Source: Cloacibacillus evryensis DSM 19522
GTDB taxonomy: Bacteria > Synergistota > Synergistia > Synergistales > Synergistaceae
Direction: 5' to 3'
Assembly (NCBI RefSeq): GCF_000585335.1
Contig: NZ_KK073872.1
Span: forward strand, 1,789,283-1,853,282
Length of the DNA: 64,000 nucleotides
The position numbers and the translations under genes are program-made. Of the stretch, positions 1 through 8,476 are shown piece after piece. The first letter of the stretch is position 1. Every line of letters begins with the position of its first letter. The notes beneath the pieces were generated by a model. The model had not been told where the DNA came from. It saw only the letters and a list, made by a program, of their open reading frames with translations, and made no database searches.

Positions 1-447
1 GCGCTGGGGATAGCGTCACTATCTGCCGCCAGAATTGCGATGCGCAGGCAGACGGGGCTCCGCAAGGATGCAGAAAACAAGGTGCAGCTGAATTTGACGC
101 CAAAATACTTGCTGATTTCGCCGGAGCTTGAGACACTGGCGCGCCAGATACTCTACAGCGACACCGATATTACGGCGACAAACCCGGGCGTGATAAACCC
201 GTTCAAGGGCGTTTTCGAGCCGGTGGTCATACCGCACATAACCGATTGGAGTTGGTATCTTGCGGCGTCGGCGTCTGAGATCGACACGGTGGAAGTAGCA
301 TTTTTGAACGGACAGCAGAGTCCGACAATCGAGCAGATGCCGGGATGGAATACCGACGGCATGGAGTATAAGGTGCGCGTCGATTTCGGCGTCTGGTGCT
401 ACGAATATCGCGGCATGTACAAAAACGCCGGCGCGCAGCCCGCGTAA
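1..447 (+). CDS. Mu-like major capsid protein, C-terminal part (5' end outside window)
   Basis: The reading frame is open from base 1, so the true start lies upstream; an internal ATG at 40 is not a likely start. About 148 residues are visible. They resemble the C-terminus of the Mu GpT-type major head subunit, including the segment around LYSDTDITATNPG and a final Arg/Tyr/aromatic stretch. The protein would form the icosahedral shell; in relatives it is sometimes fused to a prohead protease, which cannot be checked here. It is followed after 14 bp, with a strong AGGAGG site, by a DUF2190-type protein, the usual neighbour of Mu-like capsid genes. Family call is from recognition of sequence and context. 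Confidence 0.75.
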   Translation, partial: ALGIASLSAARIAMRRQTGLRKDAENKVQLNLTPKYLLISPELETLARQILYSDTDITATNPGVINPFKGVFEPVVIPHITDWSWYLAASASEIDTVEVAFLNGQQSPTIEQMPGWNTDGMEYKVRVDFGVWCYEYRGMYKNAGAQPA

Positions 448-461
448 GGAGGTATATATAA

Positions 462-938
462 ATGAGCAGACAGGCAATACCCGTACAGCGCGGGGAATCG
501 ATAGACTATAAAAACAGCGGAGAGAATAAGATAAACGTCGGCGATGTCGTCGTTTTCGCCAATATGTGCGGTATCGCGGAAACAGACATAGACCCCGGGG
601 AAAGCGGCGCGGTGCGGCTTGACCAGGCGTGGGAGCTTGGAGCCGTAACGGGATCGGAATTCGCGGTCGGCGATATTGTGTACTGGAATCCCACCAACGA
701 ATACGCGACCAAGACGCCGACGAATAATACCTTGCTTGGTATTGTCATCGCGCCCAAGGCGGCATCGGCGGCAAGGTGCCGCGTAAAGATCGGTGTACTC
801 TGCGCTGCGGTAACAAGCAATCCCGTGGCCGACCCCACAAAAATATTGGAGCACAGTCACAACACGACAACCGGCGCGGTGGAGCTTGCCACAGCTGCTG
901 CAGGGTGGTCTGTGGAACCCGTGCCGTCAGGCAACTAA
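462..938 (+). CDS. DUF2190-family capsid-associated protein
   Basis: 158 residues, ATG preceded by AGGAGG at 448-453. The N-terminal half has the small beta-rich pattern of DUF2190 proteins (GDVVVFANMCGIAETDI, then ALG/GVTGSEFAVGDIVYW-like strands), which are encoded beside Mu-like capsid genes and are thought to decorate or stabilise the head. The C-terminus is low complexity (Ala/Thr rich). No catalytic motif is seen. Role is inferred from family and position between capsid and head-completion genes. Confidence 0.65.
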   Translation: MSRQAIPVQRGESIDYKNSGENKINVGDVVVFANMCGIAETDIDPGESGAVRLDQAWELGAVTGSEFAVGDIVYWNPTNEYATKTPTNNTLLGIVIAPKAASAARCRVKIGVLCAAVTSNPVADPTKILEHSHNTTTGAVELATAAAGWSVEPVPSGN

Positions 939-941
939 ATC

Positions 942-1265
942 ATGTCCCTGCGGGATATGATCGAGGCCGATATCGACTCTGTATTTCTCAGTCATACCGA
1001 TTTCGCGGAAACCATCGCTCTTGACGGCATATCAATATCAGGCGTTATCGAAGAGATATCGCCTGCGGCGGCAGCACAAGACCAGAAATATGAGGGGACG
1101 TTCGCGCGTTCCCTCTATATTTTTGTGAAGTCGCTGCCCGTGCCGCCAACCACAGGCCGGCGAGTGGTGCTGACGCGCGCCGGGACCGATGAAAGGTGGA
1201 CGGTAGAAGAAATAATCGAGACCAACGGCATGATGCGGATACGGCTTAAGGCGGTGGAATCATGA
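942..1265 (+). CDS. Head-tail joining / head completion protein
   Basis: 107 residues, starting 3 bp after the previous gene and overlapping the next by the ATGA tetranucleotide at 1262-1265. The small size, beta-strand content (RSLYIFVKSLPVPP, GRRVVLTRAGTDERWTVEEI) and position match the short head-tail connector proteins of Mu/lambda-like phages (gpFII or phage-attachment type folds). No strong Shine-Dalgarno is seen, suggesting coupling to upstream translation. Exact family is not certain. Confidence 0.5.
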   Translation: MSLRDMIEADIDSVFLSHTDFAETIALDGISISGVIEEISPAAAAQDQKYEGTFARSLYIFVKSLPVPPTTGRRVVLTRAGTDERWTVEEIIETNGMMRIRLKAVES

Positions 1266-1855
1266 TAGAGACAGAGATTCGCGGTCTGGACGATATAAAA
1301 AAATATCTTGAAGCGATACCCGACGAGGCCGAATCTGTATTGCGGCAGAGCGTGAATAAGGCCGTTCAGATAGCCCACCGCGAGGCGTTGATACAGATAT
1401 CTCGCCGCTACACGATAAGCATGCAGAACGTTGAGAAGGAATTTAAAGAAATTAGCGCGAAGGGCGGCAGTATCGCGGCAAGGCTGGAAAGCCGGGGCCG
1501 CCCGCGCGGAGCCATGAACTTCAATGTCAGTCCGAAGGAAGGAAACCCCTCCCCTGCTTGGACCTCAAAACGCGGATACGCGACGGAGATCCTCCGCGGA
1601 CAATTTGAAGATGTCAGCAGCGATTATTTTTGGATTCAATTAAAAGGTGGACATGTTCATCTTGCCCGCAGAAGTAAAGAAAAGAAAAGTGTAAACGGGA
1701 AAGAAGTGTCTGTAAATCGCTATCGTGTATTCCGGACGGTTTCTACGCCGCAGATGCTTGGCAACGAGGAGGTATCCGAAAAGGTGACGGAGGTCACAAA
1801 AGCCGCCCTTGAGAATATTTTCAGCGCGGCGATGGAACGCCGGCTTACGAGGTAA
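1262..1855 (+). CDS. Minor tail protein Z-like (GPZ family)
   Basis: 197 residues. The N-terminal half has the pattern of prophage minor tail Z / HK97 gp10-like proteins: a helix with ESVLRQSVNKAVQIAHREAL, then RRYTISMQNVEKEF, which in the family precedes a beta domain (KEGNPSPAW..., GYATEILRGQF). Such proteins act in head-tail connection or tail completion. ATG overlaps the stop of the preceding gene. Position in the order capsid, connector, completion, tail terminator fits. Confidence 0.6.
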   Translation: MIETEIRGLDDIKKYLEAIPDEAESVLRQSVNKAVQIAHREALIQISRRYTISMQNVEKEFKEISAKGGSIAARLESRGRPRGAMNFNVSPKEGNPSPAWTSKRGYATEILRGQFEDVSSDYFWIQLKGGHVHLARRSKEKKSVNGKEVSVNRYRVFRTVSTPQMLGNEEVSEKVTEVTKAALENIFSAAMERRLTR

Positions 1856-1862
1856 TAATCTC

Positions 1863-2450
1863 ATGATTGAGCTGCTTTTTGCATTGCGATCCTTTTGCCT
1901 CGATGCGTTAAAGGACCTAAGTCTTTCGAGCAAAGCTCGCGGACGCGGCGATCTGCCGGCTTTTAAGGGGTTTATCGGCGAGATCCCCGGCGACGGAAAA
2001 AAACCGGATTCCAGCGAGTTCCCGCTCCTGATTTTCCGGTTAATCGACTTTGACGACCCCGCTGATTTGCCGAACTCCACTCTGACGCTGCGCATCATCG
2101 CCGGCGTATACAACGAAGAGGAGAACAACGGCGACAAATGCAGCCCTGGCTATCACGATTTGCTTAACGCGCTTGAACGGCTGCGCCACGCGCTCTTAAA
2201 AACACGGCGTATCGGCGGCCGGTGGATGCGCGTAAACAAATTACAGGGCGGCCCGTTTGACATACAGGCATACCCGTATTGGTTCGGCGACATCATCGTA
2301 CAGTACGATGAGCGTCAAACCACGGAAGAATTCAGCATAGAGGAGGAAATAGATAACTATGGCAGCGCGTATGGAAACGACGAAACAAGCAACTGGCGAT
2401 ACCCAGCTGATAGCCCAGACCGAACCGACGATGAACGTCTCACAAGATGA
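1863..2450 (+). CDS. Putative tail completion/terminator protein
   Basis: 195 residues. I chose the ATG at 1863, 7 bp after the preceding stop, rather than the upstream in-frame start at 1809, which lies inside the previous gene. The protein has alternating helix and beta segments (STLTLRIIAGVYNEEENNG, IQAYPYWFGDIIVQYDE) like tail-terminator proteins encoded just before the sheath gene. Its last 92 bp overlap the next gene in another frame, which is unusually long; the next gene's AGGAGG at 2341-2346 lies inside this one. Function inferred mainly from place. Confidence 0.45.
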   Translation: MIELLFALRSFCLDALKDLSLSSKARGRGDLPAFKGFIGEIPGDGKKPDSSEFPLLIFRLIDFDDPADLPNSTLTLRIIAGVYNEEENNGDKCSPGYHDLLNALERLRHALLKTRRIGGRWMRVNKLQGGPFDIQAYPYWFGDIIVQYDERQTTEEFSIEEEIDNYGSAYGNDETSNWRYPADSPDRTDDERLTR

Positions 2451-2724
2451 GGCTGAACTGGGAAAGTATAGTTTTAAGGGGCCGAGGATTTATGTCGGGC
2501 CGAATGTGCGTACAAAAGGGCTCCACTTTGGCTCCGGCTTCCGCGATGGTTTGCCAAGAGCGGTGGCGGAACTCTGCTCCAAATGCCCTGAGATATTCGA
2601 GCTCTTTGTGGAGCCCGCCCACCTGATGGAGTTTCGCGAAAAGATGGCCAGAAAAGGCACCGCAGAGCATCAGGCGCTTTTAACAGCATCGAAATTCCTG
2701 ACACAAAACCCAAAGGAGGTATAA
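2359..2724 (+). CDS. Conserved phage protein of unknown function
   Basis: 121 residues with a strong AGGAGG site at 2341-2346. I do not recognise a family with certainty. The N-terminal 35 residues are polar and probably disordered; the rest (KGPRIYVGPNVRTKGL, then a helical C-terminus) looks folded. It lies between the tail-terminator candidate and the sheath gene, where Mu-like phages carry a short DUF2635-type protein, but this protein is longer than those. It overlaps the previous gene by 92 bp. Confidence 0.5.
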   Translation: MAARMETTKQATGDTQLIAQTEPTMNVSQDEAELGKYSFKGPRIYVGPNVRTKGLHFGSGFRDGLPRAVAELCSKCPEIFELFVEPAHLMEFREKMARKGTAEHQALLTASKFLTQNPKEV

Positions 2725-2728
2725 ATAG

Positions 2729-4207
2729 ATGGCATTTTTCCACGGCGTAAAGACGACCGAATCACCGACAAGCATCATCCCCGCCGCTCCATGCGAAGCG
2801 GCAATGCCGGTCTATTTCGGCACGGCACCGGTGCACCGCACGGCGGCGCTAAAGAACAAGATAAACTACCCTATCCTTTGCAACGCCTATGACGATGCTG
2901 TAGCAGCCCTGGGGTACAGTGCGGATTGGAAAAAGTGGACGCTTTGCGAGAACATATACGCCGAATTCGCCCTGTTTGCGATGAAGCCCTGCATATTCGT
3001 GAATGTTTTCGACCCGTCTATACATAAAACGAGCGTAGCGTCCGAATCGCTGACATTGTCAAAAGGAGAGTCGAAGCTCGCGAACACGGACGCGGTCCTC
3101 TCCTCCGTCGTCGTTAAGGACGCGCAGGGGCAGACAGCCTACGTACTCGGCACTGACTATACCGCCAGTTACGATGTCGACTACAATGTAGTTATTGCCA
3201 GGAAGTCGACCGGCAGCATCTCATCCGACACGGCGGAGCTCAAGGTTAGCTACGACTACGCAGACCCCACCAAGGTAGACAAAGACGATATCATCGGCGG
3301 TATCAACGCCGCCACCGGCGACGAAGAGGGGCTCGAAGTGATCGAAAGAGTCTACCCCATTACTCGCAAGGTTCCGGGGCTGATCGTCGCCACGGGATGG
3401 AGCCACGACGTGGAGGTCGCCGCCGTGATGGCCGCCAAGGCGTGGAACATCAACACGCTGTTCAAGGCGTTGGCAATAATAGACATACCCGTGACCGGCA
3501 CCGGCGCGCCGGAGCTCTATACCGACGTGCCGGCGTACAAGGCAAGTAAGAATCTAGTCGACGATCTGCAGCATGCCCTTTGGCCGATGCTGCGCCTCGG
3601 CGAGACCGAATACCGCTACAGCTCGCAGTTTGCGGCGTTAATCCAGTGGACGACACACCATAAGGGCAAAGACATCCCCTACGTCTCGCCCTCGAACCAG
3701 AACATCAAATGCGACAGCCTGATATCCGGCGCGGAAAACGCCCGCAAAGAGGTGTCCATGTCGCTTGCGAAGGTAAACTACCTCAACGAAAACGGCATCA
3801 CTACGGCGCTGAACTTCTCCAAAGGCTGGACCGCCTGGGGCAACCGCAACGCCTGTTATCCGGGCAGCACAGACACGAAAGACGTGTTCATCACCAACCG
3901 CCTCATGTTCAACTGGCTGCAGGCGGAGTTCATCCTTACCTTCTGGCAGAAAGTTGACGCCCCGATCACGCGCCGCCTCATCGAGACGATCGTCGACAGC
4001 TTCAACGACAGGCTCAACGGTCTCACGGCGCAGGAGGCGATCCTCGGCGGGCGCATCGAGTTCAGAAAGCAAGACAACCCCGTATCAAGCCTCATCGACG
4101 GGAAGATCAAGTTCAAAATATACCTTACACCGCCACCGCCCGCGGAAAGCATTGAAGGTGATTTTGAACTGGACCCGGACTACCTTGACGTGCTATTTGG
4201 CGAATAG
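2729..4207 (+). CDS. Contractile tail sheath protein
   Basis: 492 residues, ATG after AGGAGG at 2714-2719. The protein has the architecture of FI-type sheath proteins: an N-terminal insertion domain, a central Rossmann-like region (VEVAAVMAAKAWNIN) and the conserved C-terminal domain with the LTFWQKVDAPITRRLIETIVDS segment that interlocks subunits around the tube. Its presence immediately upstream of a tail-tube gene shows that the phage is a myovirus. Length is typical (about 390-500). Confidence 0.9.
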   Translation: MAFFHGVKTTESPTSIIPAAPCEAAMPVYFGTAPVHRTAALKNKINYPILCNAYDDAVAALGYSADWKKWTLCENIYAEFALFAMKPCIFVNVFDPSIHKTSVASESLTLSKGESKLANTDAVLSSVVVKDAQGQTAYVLGTDYTASYDVDYNVVIARKSTGSISSDTAELKVSYDYADPTKVDKDDIIGGINAATGDEEGLEVIERVYPITRKVPGLIVATGWSHDVEVAAVMAAKAWNINTLFKALAIIDIPVTGTGAPELYTDVPAYKASKNLVDDLQHALWPMLRLGETEYRYSSQFAALIQWTTHHKGKDIPYVSPSNQNIKCDSLISGAENARKEVSMSLAKVNYLNENGITTALNFSKGWTAWGNRNACYPGSTDTKDVFITNRLMFNWLQAEFILTFWQKVDAPITRRLIETIVDSFNDRLNGLTAQEAILGGRIEFRKQDNPVSSLIDGKIKFKIYLTPPPPAESIEGDFELDPDYLDVLFGE

Positions 4208-4219
4208 GAGGAATAAGAG

Positions 4220-4744
4220 ATGATAGGAATACCTGAAAAACTGGTAAACGCTCGCGTTTTCAAAAACGGCAGCCAATTCCTTGGTGTAGCGAATATTGAC
4301 CTGCCACAGTTGCAGGCGATGACCACCAGTATAAAAGGCAGCGGTATCTCTGGCGAAGTTGATTCGGTGGTGACGGGGCACTACCAATCCATGCAGATGA
4401 AAATCCAGTTCCGCACACCCACAGACGCAAGCCTTGAGCTTTCTGCGCCAATAGCCCACGAGCTGGACTTTAGGGCGTCGCTCGACGTATCGGAGCCAAG
4501 GACTGGGCTACGAACAATATCGGGGATAAAGGTCTGGGTGAAGGGCACGCCAAAGTCAAACGGCCTTGGTAAATTCGAACCAGGAGCCACGATGGACAGC
4601 GAAGTCGAGCTTGAAGTGTTGGCTTTGGGCGTGTGGATAGACGGCGAGGAATGCGTCTATCTGGATAAGTTCAATTATATTTGTCGCGTGGCCGGCGTCG
4701 ATTATCTCACCGCAGCCAGAGCGGCGGAAGGAGTAGGAGATTAA
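4220..4744 (+). CDS. Major tail tube protein (FII family)
   Basis: 174 residues, AGGAGGAATAAGAG before the ATG. It shows the P2 FII-type tube signature: N-terminal VFKNGSQFLGVANIDLPQL, central strands ending in GYRTISGIKVW-like segment (GLRTISGIKVWVKG) and the C-terminal DKFNYICRVAGVDYL. It forms the inner tube that the sheath drives through the cell envelope. The stop overlaps the next start in a TAATG arrangement, indicating translational coupling with the assembly chaperone. Confidence 0.9.
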   Translation: MIGIPEKLVNARVFKNGSQFLGVANIDLPQLQAMTTSIKGSGISGEVDSVVTGHYQSMQMKIQFRTPTDASLELSAPIAHELDFRASLDVSEPRTGLRTISGIKVWVKGTPKSNGLGKFEPGATMDSEVELEVLALGVWIDGEECVYLDKFNYICRVAGVDYLTAARAAEGVGD

Positions 4745-5019
4745 TGGAGATAAAGCTCTCAAAAGAAATGGAATTTGAGGGGAAAAAATATGAGGCGCTC
4801 GACCTCGACCTAGATGCTCTTACTGGCAGGGATCTGATCAACGCGGAAAAAGAGGCGTCAGTGATGTTGTTCCGCCCCGCAACGGATATCGATAAGACAT
4901 ATCAGGTATGCGTCGCCGCGTTGGCCTGCAGGGTCCCCTCCGATATGCTAATGTCTTTACCTGGCAGAGATTTCTCAAAGATAACTTCCGAGGTGCAAAA
5001 TTTTTTGCTCGGAGTCTAG
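4744..5019 (+). CDS. Tail assembly chaperone, short form (gpE-like)
   Basis: 91 residues from the ATG that overlaps the tube-gene stop. Size, acidic helical character and position between tube and tape-measure genes match P2 gpE-type chaperones, which coat the tape measure during tail assembly. Near its 3' end lies a T-TTT-TTG heptamer (5001-5007) in the correct frame for -1 slippage, so this is probably the unshifted product. The longer in-frame start at 4681 lies within the tube gene and is rejected. Confidence 0.75.
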   Translation: MEIKLSKEMEFEGKKYEALDLDLDALTGRDLINAEKEASVMLFRPATDIDKTYQVCVAALACRVPSDMLMSLPGRDFSKITSEVQNFLLGV

Positions 5020-5174
5020 GCTCGCAGCCGGGGCAGACAGTACGGGAGATCTGTGTCGCCTTAAACAAAGCGACACAGACTCCAATATCATTCTGGATAG
5101 AGATGTCTCCGCTGGAATGGGAGCATTGGGCTGACGCTATCCATAAAATCTCGAAACAGTCAGAAAAGCGCTGA
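4744..5174 (+). CDS. Tail assembly chaperone, frameshift fusion (gpE+E'-like)
   Basis: A -1 shift at the heptamer 5001-5007 joins the first 88 codons of the short chaperone to a 55-residue extension read from base 5007 to the stop at 5174. The extension ends with the helical segment SPLEWEHWADAIHKI, typical of the second chaperone domain that contacts the tail tube or tape measure. The frame relation (+0 to -1), the long overlap of the two reading frames and the same T-TTT-TTG site used in P2 E/E' support a programmed event. The ratio of products cannot be seen from sequence. Confidence 0.75.
5001..5007 (+). other. Programmed -1 ribosomal frameshift site
   Basis: The heptamer is six T followed by G, placed as T-TTT-TTG relative to the chaperone frame (codons start at 5002 and 5005). 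Slippage gives TTT-TTT and continuation at GCT (5007). An overlapping A-AAT-TTT heptamer precedes it by three bases and is also slippery. The site lies four codons before the zero-frame stop. Confidence 0.75.
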
Positions 5175-5198
5175 TTGCGAAAATAAGTTTATCTTCTA

Positions 5199-5207
5199 TG
5201 GTATAAT
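5199..5207 (+). promoter_or_regulatory. Extended -10 promoter of the moron-like gene
   Basis: TG-G-TATAAT at 5199-5207 is a perfect extended -10 element just after the chaperone stop. A weak -35 (TTGCGA, 5175-5180) is 21 bp away, too far for normal spacing, so activity would depend on the TGn extension. Transcription would start about 5214, just before the AAAGGAGG site of the gene at 5229. Confidence 0.6.
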
Positions 5208-5228
5208 GAAACAAAAGGAGGCGGGAAC

Positions 5229-5366
5229 ATGATTCGACGTTACGATAACGATGAAGAAAACATCCATATTGAATACGATGAAACGCGCGATCGCATGATC
5301 GAGTGGGTCGCCCTTATTGTGGTTTTCTTGGCAATAGGGACAGTTCTCGCGCTTGTTTTTTCCTGA
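5229..5366 (+). CDS. Small single-pass membrane protein (moron-like insert)
   Basis: 45 residues with a strong AAAGGAGG site at 5215-5222. The N-terminal half is very charged (EYDETRDRMIEW) and the C-terminal half is one hydrophobic helix (WVALIVVFLAIGTVLALVF), so it is likely an inner-membrane protein with a cytoplasmic head. It has its own extended -10 promoter upstream and an intrinsic terminator 17 bp downstream, inside an otherwise continuous tail operon. This is the layout of morons, which are often expressed from the prophage and can alter host properties such as superinfection. I do not recognise the family. Confidence 0.6.
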   Translation: MIRRYDNDEENIHIEYDETRDRMIEWVALIVVFLAIGTVLALVFS

Positions 5367-5382
5367 TTTTTCAACGGTGACC

Positions 5383-5406
5383 GCCGCCCGCAAGGGCGGC
5401 TTTTTT
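5383..5406 (+). terminator. Intrinsic terminator after the moron-like gene
   Basis: Perfect 7-bp stem GCCGCCC/GGGCGGC (5383-5389 and 5394-5400) with a GCAA loop, directly followed by six T (5401-5406). It would stop transcription from the small gene upstream; read-through or antitermination is needed for late tail transcription. Confidence 0.85.
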
Positions 5407-5422
5407 ATTGCGAGGTGACATG

Positions 5423-8400
5423 ATGCCAGGGAAGGAATTAGAGCTATCCATCGCCATAGGCGGCTATCTGTATCCGCAACTTGGCAAAAGCATAAATAGA
5501 GCAAAAAAGGACCTTGACGCACTTGGAGTACAGGGAACCGAAACACAAAAAAAGCTTGAAGCCATCGGAACACTGAACCGCAATCAAATGGCCATGGAAT
5601 CCCAAACTAAGAAACTCAAGGAAGCTATCCGCAAGCTGAACACCGCAAATGAAGAACTGGCGAATTCGGATAAAAAGAACGAATCATCGCAAACAAAACT
5701 GACGCGCAAACGCGATGAAGCAGCTGCAAAAGTAGCCCAACTAACAAAGAAAACACGGGATCTGTCGAACGCCAATCAGGAATATAAAAAGAGAGTAGAG
5801 GCTCTCTACGGCCCCATAGGCAAACTAAAGGCGTCGGAGGACGCGTTGCGCACATCAAAAGAAAAGATGATCCGGCTACAACTAAGGCAAGCGGATCTTG
5901 ATGCCGCACGCGAAAAACGCACACAGCGGATGTACGCCGCGCAGATGCGTATTACAGCCGCAACAAGGATCGCCTCCGTAATGCAAGGACCTGTGCGACA
6001 AGCAATGGAAGGTGAGGATCTAAATTTCAGGCTCGGAACCGTAATAAACGTGCCCGAAAAACACAAAAAAGAAGCGCTCCGCAAAGCTAGGGGGATTGGC
6101 GCGGAGCTTGCTAAAGCAGGATACGCAAGTTACGCGGAAACACAAGACATACAGTATGCTCTAAATTCCGCAGGATTGACTGCATCTCTGGCAAGAAGCG
6201 CTACAAAAACCGTAGCCTCTGTATCTAAGGTCACCAATGGCAGCATGGAACAAGTGAGCGAAGTAATGGCTACAGCATATAACAATTTGGGCACCAGATT
6301 GAATGGCAGTGATGAACAAAAATTTTCGCGCATAGGAGATTTGCTCGCAAAAATTCAGTTTAAGTACCAGATTAGGGACTTCGGCCAACTTGGCGAAAGC
6401 ATGAAAAGAGGGTCCGTCGCCATAAGCCAATATAACGCCCAGCTTGAACAATCCCTCACCGCAATTGGCTTGCTAAACAGCGCCGGGCTTCAGGGCGGAG
6501 AAGCCGGAACGGCATATTACGCGATGCTAAAAGGCTTCATGAAGACGGCGCAGGATATCCCTAGCGTCCTCAAAAAGACCAAAAGCGGCGAATTGGATGT
6601 GGTCGCTTCGCTGAAAGAATTGATGCGCGGTACGTCAAAAATGTCAGAAATTGACAGAGCGCAGTTTATGACGGAAAAGTTCGGCGATGAAGGCGCTAAA
6701 GCGCTTGTGCCCCTGATGGACAAGATAAAGGAATTGGAGGATGGCTACAAAGACGTAGAAAAATCATCCCAAAATATTGTTGCCAAAAATATGGATGATT
6801 ACTTGAAACTTACCTCCACAAGACTAAACGCAGCCAAAGAGTCCGCCTATGCGCTTGCAAGGTCGCTGGGCGGCGCGCTTGCTCCAAGTGCCATCACACT
6901 TTTTAATTTTCTCGGCAAGGTCGCTGACAAAATAGGCTTTTTTGCGGATAAGTACCCAATGCTGACCAAGGTAATCGTATTCAGTGCCGCCGCGCTGGTC
7001 GGAGTGAACCTCCTTGCTGCCAGCGTGCTGTATCTTGCCTCCGGGTTTAGCACGCTGACAACGGCAATTGGCGGCAGTATCCAGTTTGGGAGGCTTTTTA
7101 AAAGCGCCCTCGACGGCGTTGAAGTCTCGGCTGCGAAAGGCGGCAAAGCGGCAACTCGCCTTGCAAAAATATGGAAGGGCCTGCGAAACCCAGGAAGCCT
7201 CGCCCTGAAAGTTAAAAACAGCAAAGTGGGCGATATTGCAGGCAAGACATTTGCCTTGAGTAAAAATGCGGCAACAAAGACATGGCTGTATCTTAAAAAT
7301 GTGAAATGGGATGCCGTATTTCTAAAAGCGAGAGCAGCCTTTAGCTTCGTGGGGAAAATGGCCGTGTCTCTGGGCCGGCAAGTTGTGTCTGTTGCAGCCC
7401 AAACGGCGTCTTTGGTTCGTGGAAAAATCGGGCTGCTAATAAACTTTATAAAAGCTATCCGCTGGGGTGCCGCTATTGGCAAAATGAAAAGCGCTTTTAT
7501 CGGCGGCAAGGCGATCATCGGCGGCATCGGCAAGGCGATGCTGGCGATGATGACAGGGCCGCATGGGCTCATGATTGCCGGCATCGTGGCTGGCGCAATC
7601 GCTATCGGAGCGGCGGCATACCTCATATACAAGAACTGGAGCAAAATAAAGGTGTTTTTCTCGGACCTCTGGAAACGTTTTGCCGAAAAGTTCCCTTGGG
7701 TGGCGGGCATCATCAAAGGCGCAGCCATGGTTATAGGCGGCGCACTCGATGTTATATGGGGTGCTCTTAAGAAAATATGGGAATGGGGCTCAAAGGCGCT
7801 GCAATTCTTAGGCTTTGGGGGAGGGACTCCCAAAGCGCCATCGGGCACTGCTGTCACAGGTAAGATGAAAGCATCTAAAACAAGCCGAAAGATGCCGAAG
7901 ATGGCTAAGGGCGGATACGTGTCGAAACCAACCGTAGCGCTGGTAGGCGAAGCCGGAGACGAAATAATTGTACCCGTAACAGACCGAAGGTATGGAATCC
8001 AGAGGCTCGCGGAGGCCGCAGCGCATCTTGGCTTCCACATCGCCCCGGTACAAAACGGAGCCGTCGAAGGGCACGGCAGGCCAGCAATGCAGGCGTTGAG
8101 AGAAAAGACGCCAATATCCAAAATCGCAGCAGTAACGAAACATATTACCGTTCGCAACCTAGGCTCTGGCAACAACGAAACAACAAACAAAAGTAGTTTT
8201 GCCGAGCTGATATACAACATTACACAAAAGCTGATATCCGAACCCGCGGTAAGCAAGAAGAGCGATATCATAGAGAAATTACAGAATCCTCACTTAGGAG
8301 CAAAGGCGGAGGCTATTGGCGACAAAGCTGCTCCCAAAATAACATATGCCCCGAATTACACTTTTTATGGCCCAGACAGAGAAAACCTCGTTGACGTCCT

Positions 8401-8476
8401 GAGGGAAGACAAAAAACGATTTAAGAGGTTGTTAGAAGAAATAATGCACGATAAAGAGCGGGTGAATTTCGCATGA
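5423..8476 (+). CDS. Tail tape measure protein
   Basis: About 1017 residues from the second of two adjacent ATGs (5420 and 5423); the later one has the better spacing from GAGGTG. The first ~180 residues are long coiled coil (Lys/Glu/Gln rich, with NRNQMAMESQTKKL), then a TP901-type core with the NGSMEQVSEVMATAYNN segment, followed by hydrophobic helices around residues 500-535 and 700-745 (ALVGVNLLAASVLYL; GLMIAGIVAGAIAIGAAAYL) that could insert into the host membrane. It sets tail length and is ejected ahead of DNA. It lies directly after the assembly chaperone, as expected. Confidence 0.9.
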   Translation: MPGKELELSIAIGGYLYPQLGKSINRAKKDLDALGVQGTETQKKLEAIGTLNRNQMAMESQTKKLKEAIRKLNTANEELANSDKKNESSQTKLTRKRDEAAAKVAQLTKKTRDLSNANQEYKKRVEALYGPIGKLKASEDALRTSKEKMIRLQLRQADLDAAREKRTQRMYAAQMRITAATRIASVMQGPVRQAMEGEDLNFRLGTVINVPEKHKKEALRKARGIGAELAKAGYASYAETQDIQYALNSAGLTASLARSATKTVASVSKVTNGSMEQVSEVMATAYNNLGTRLNGSDEQKFSRIGDLLAKIQFKYQIRDFGQLGESMKRGSVAISQYNAQLEQSLTAIGLLNSAGLQGGEAGTAYYAMLKGFMKTAQDIPSVLKKTKSGELDVVASLKELMRGTSKMSEIDRAQFMTEKFGDEGAKALVPLMDKIKELEDGYKDVEKSSQNIVAKNMDDYLKLTSTRLNAAKESAYALARSLGGALAPSAITLFNFLGKVADKIGFFADKYPMLTKVIVFSAAALVGVNLLAASVLYLASGFSTLTTAIGGSIQFGRLFKSALDGVEVSAAKGGKAATRLAKIWKGLRNPGSLALKVKNSKVGDIAGKTFALSKNAATKTWLYLKNVKWDAVFLKARAAFSFVGKMAVSLGRQVVSVAAQTASLVRGKIGLLINFIKAIRWGAAIGKMKSAFIGGKAIIGGIGKAMLAMMTGPHGLMIAGIVAGAIAIGAAAYLIYKNWSKIKVFFSDLWKRFAEKFPWVAGIIKGAAMVIGGALDVIWGALKKIWEWGSKALQFLGFGGGTPKAPSGTAVTGKMKASKTSRKMPKMAKGGYVSKPTVALVGEAGDEIIVPVTDRRYGIQRLAEAAAHLGFHIAPVQNGAVEGHGRPAMQALREKTPISKIAAVTKHITVRNLGSGNNETTNKSSFAELIYNITQKLISEPAVSKKSDIIEKLQNPHLGAKAEAIGDKAAPKITYAPNYTFYGPDRENLVDVLREDKKRFKRLLEEIMHDKERVNFA

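Noticed and set aside
4681-4743. Longer start for the tail chaperone
   Set aside because: It lies inside the tail-tube gene in another frame and is rich in Arg/Ser; the TAATG overlap start fits coupling.
6847-8271. Long ORF on the minus strand opposite the tape measure gene
   Set aside because: It lies fully opposite a clear tape-measure protein, with low-complexity composition, no ribosome site and no recognisable family.
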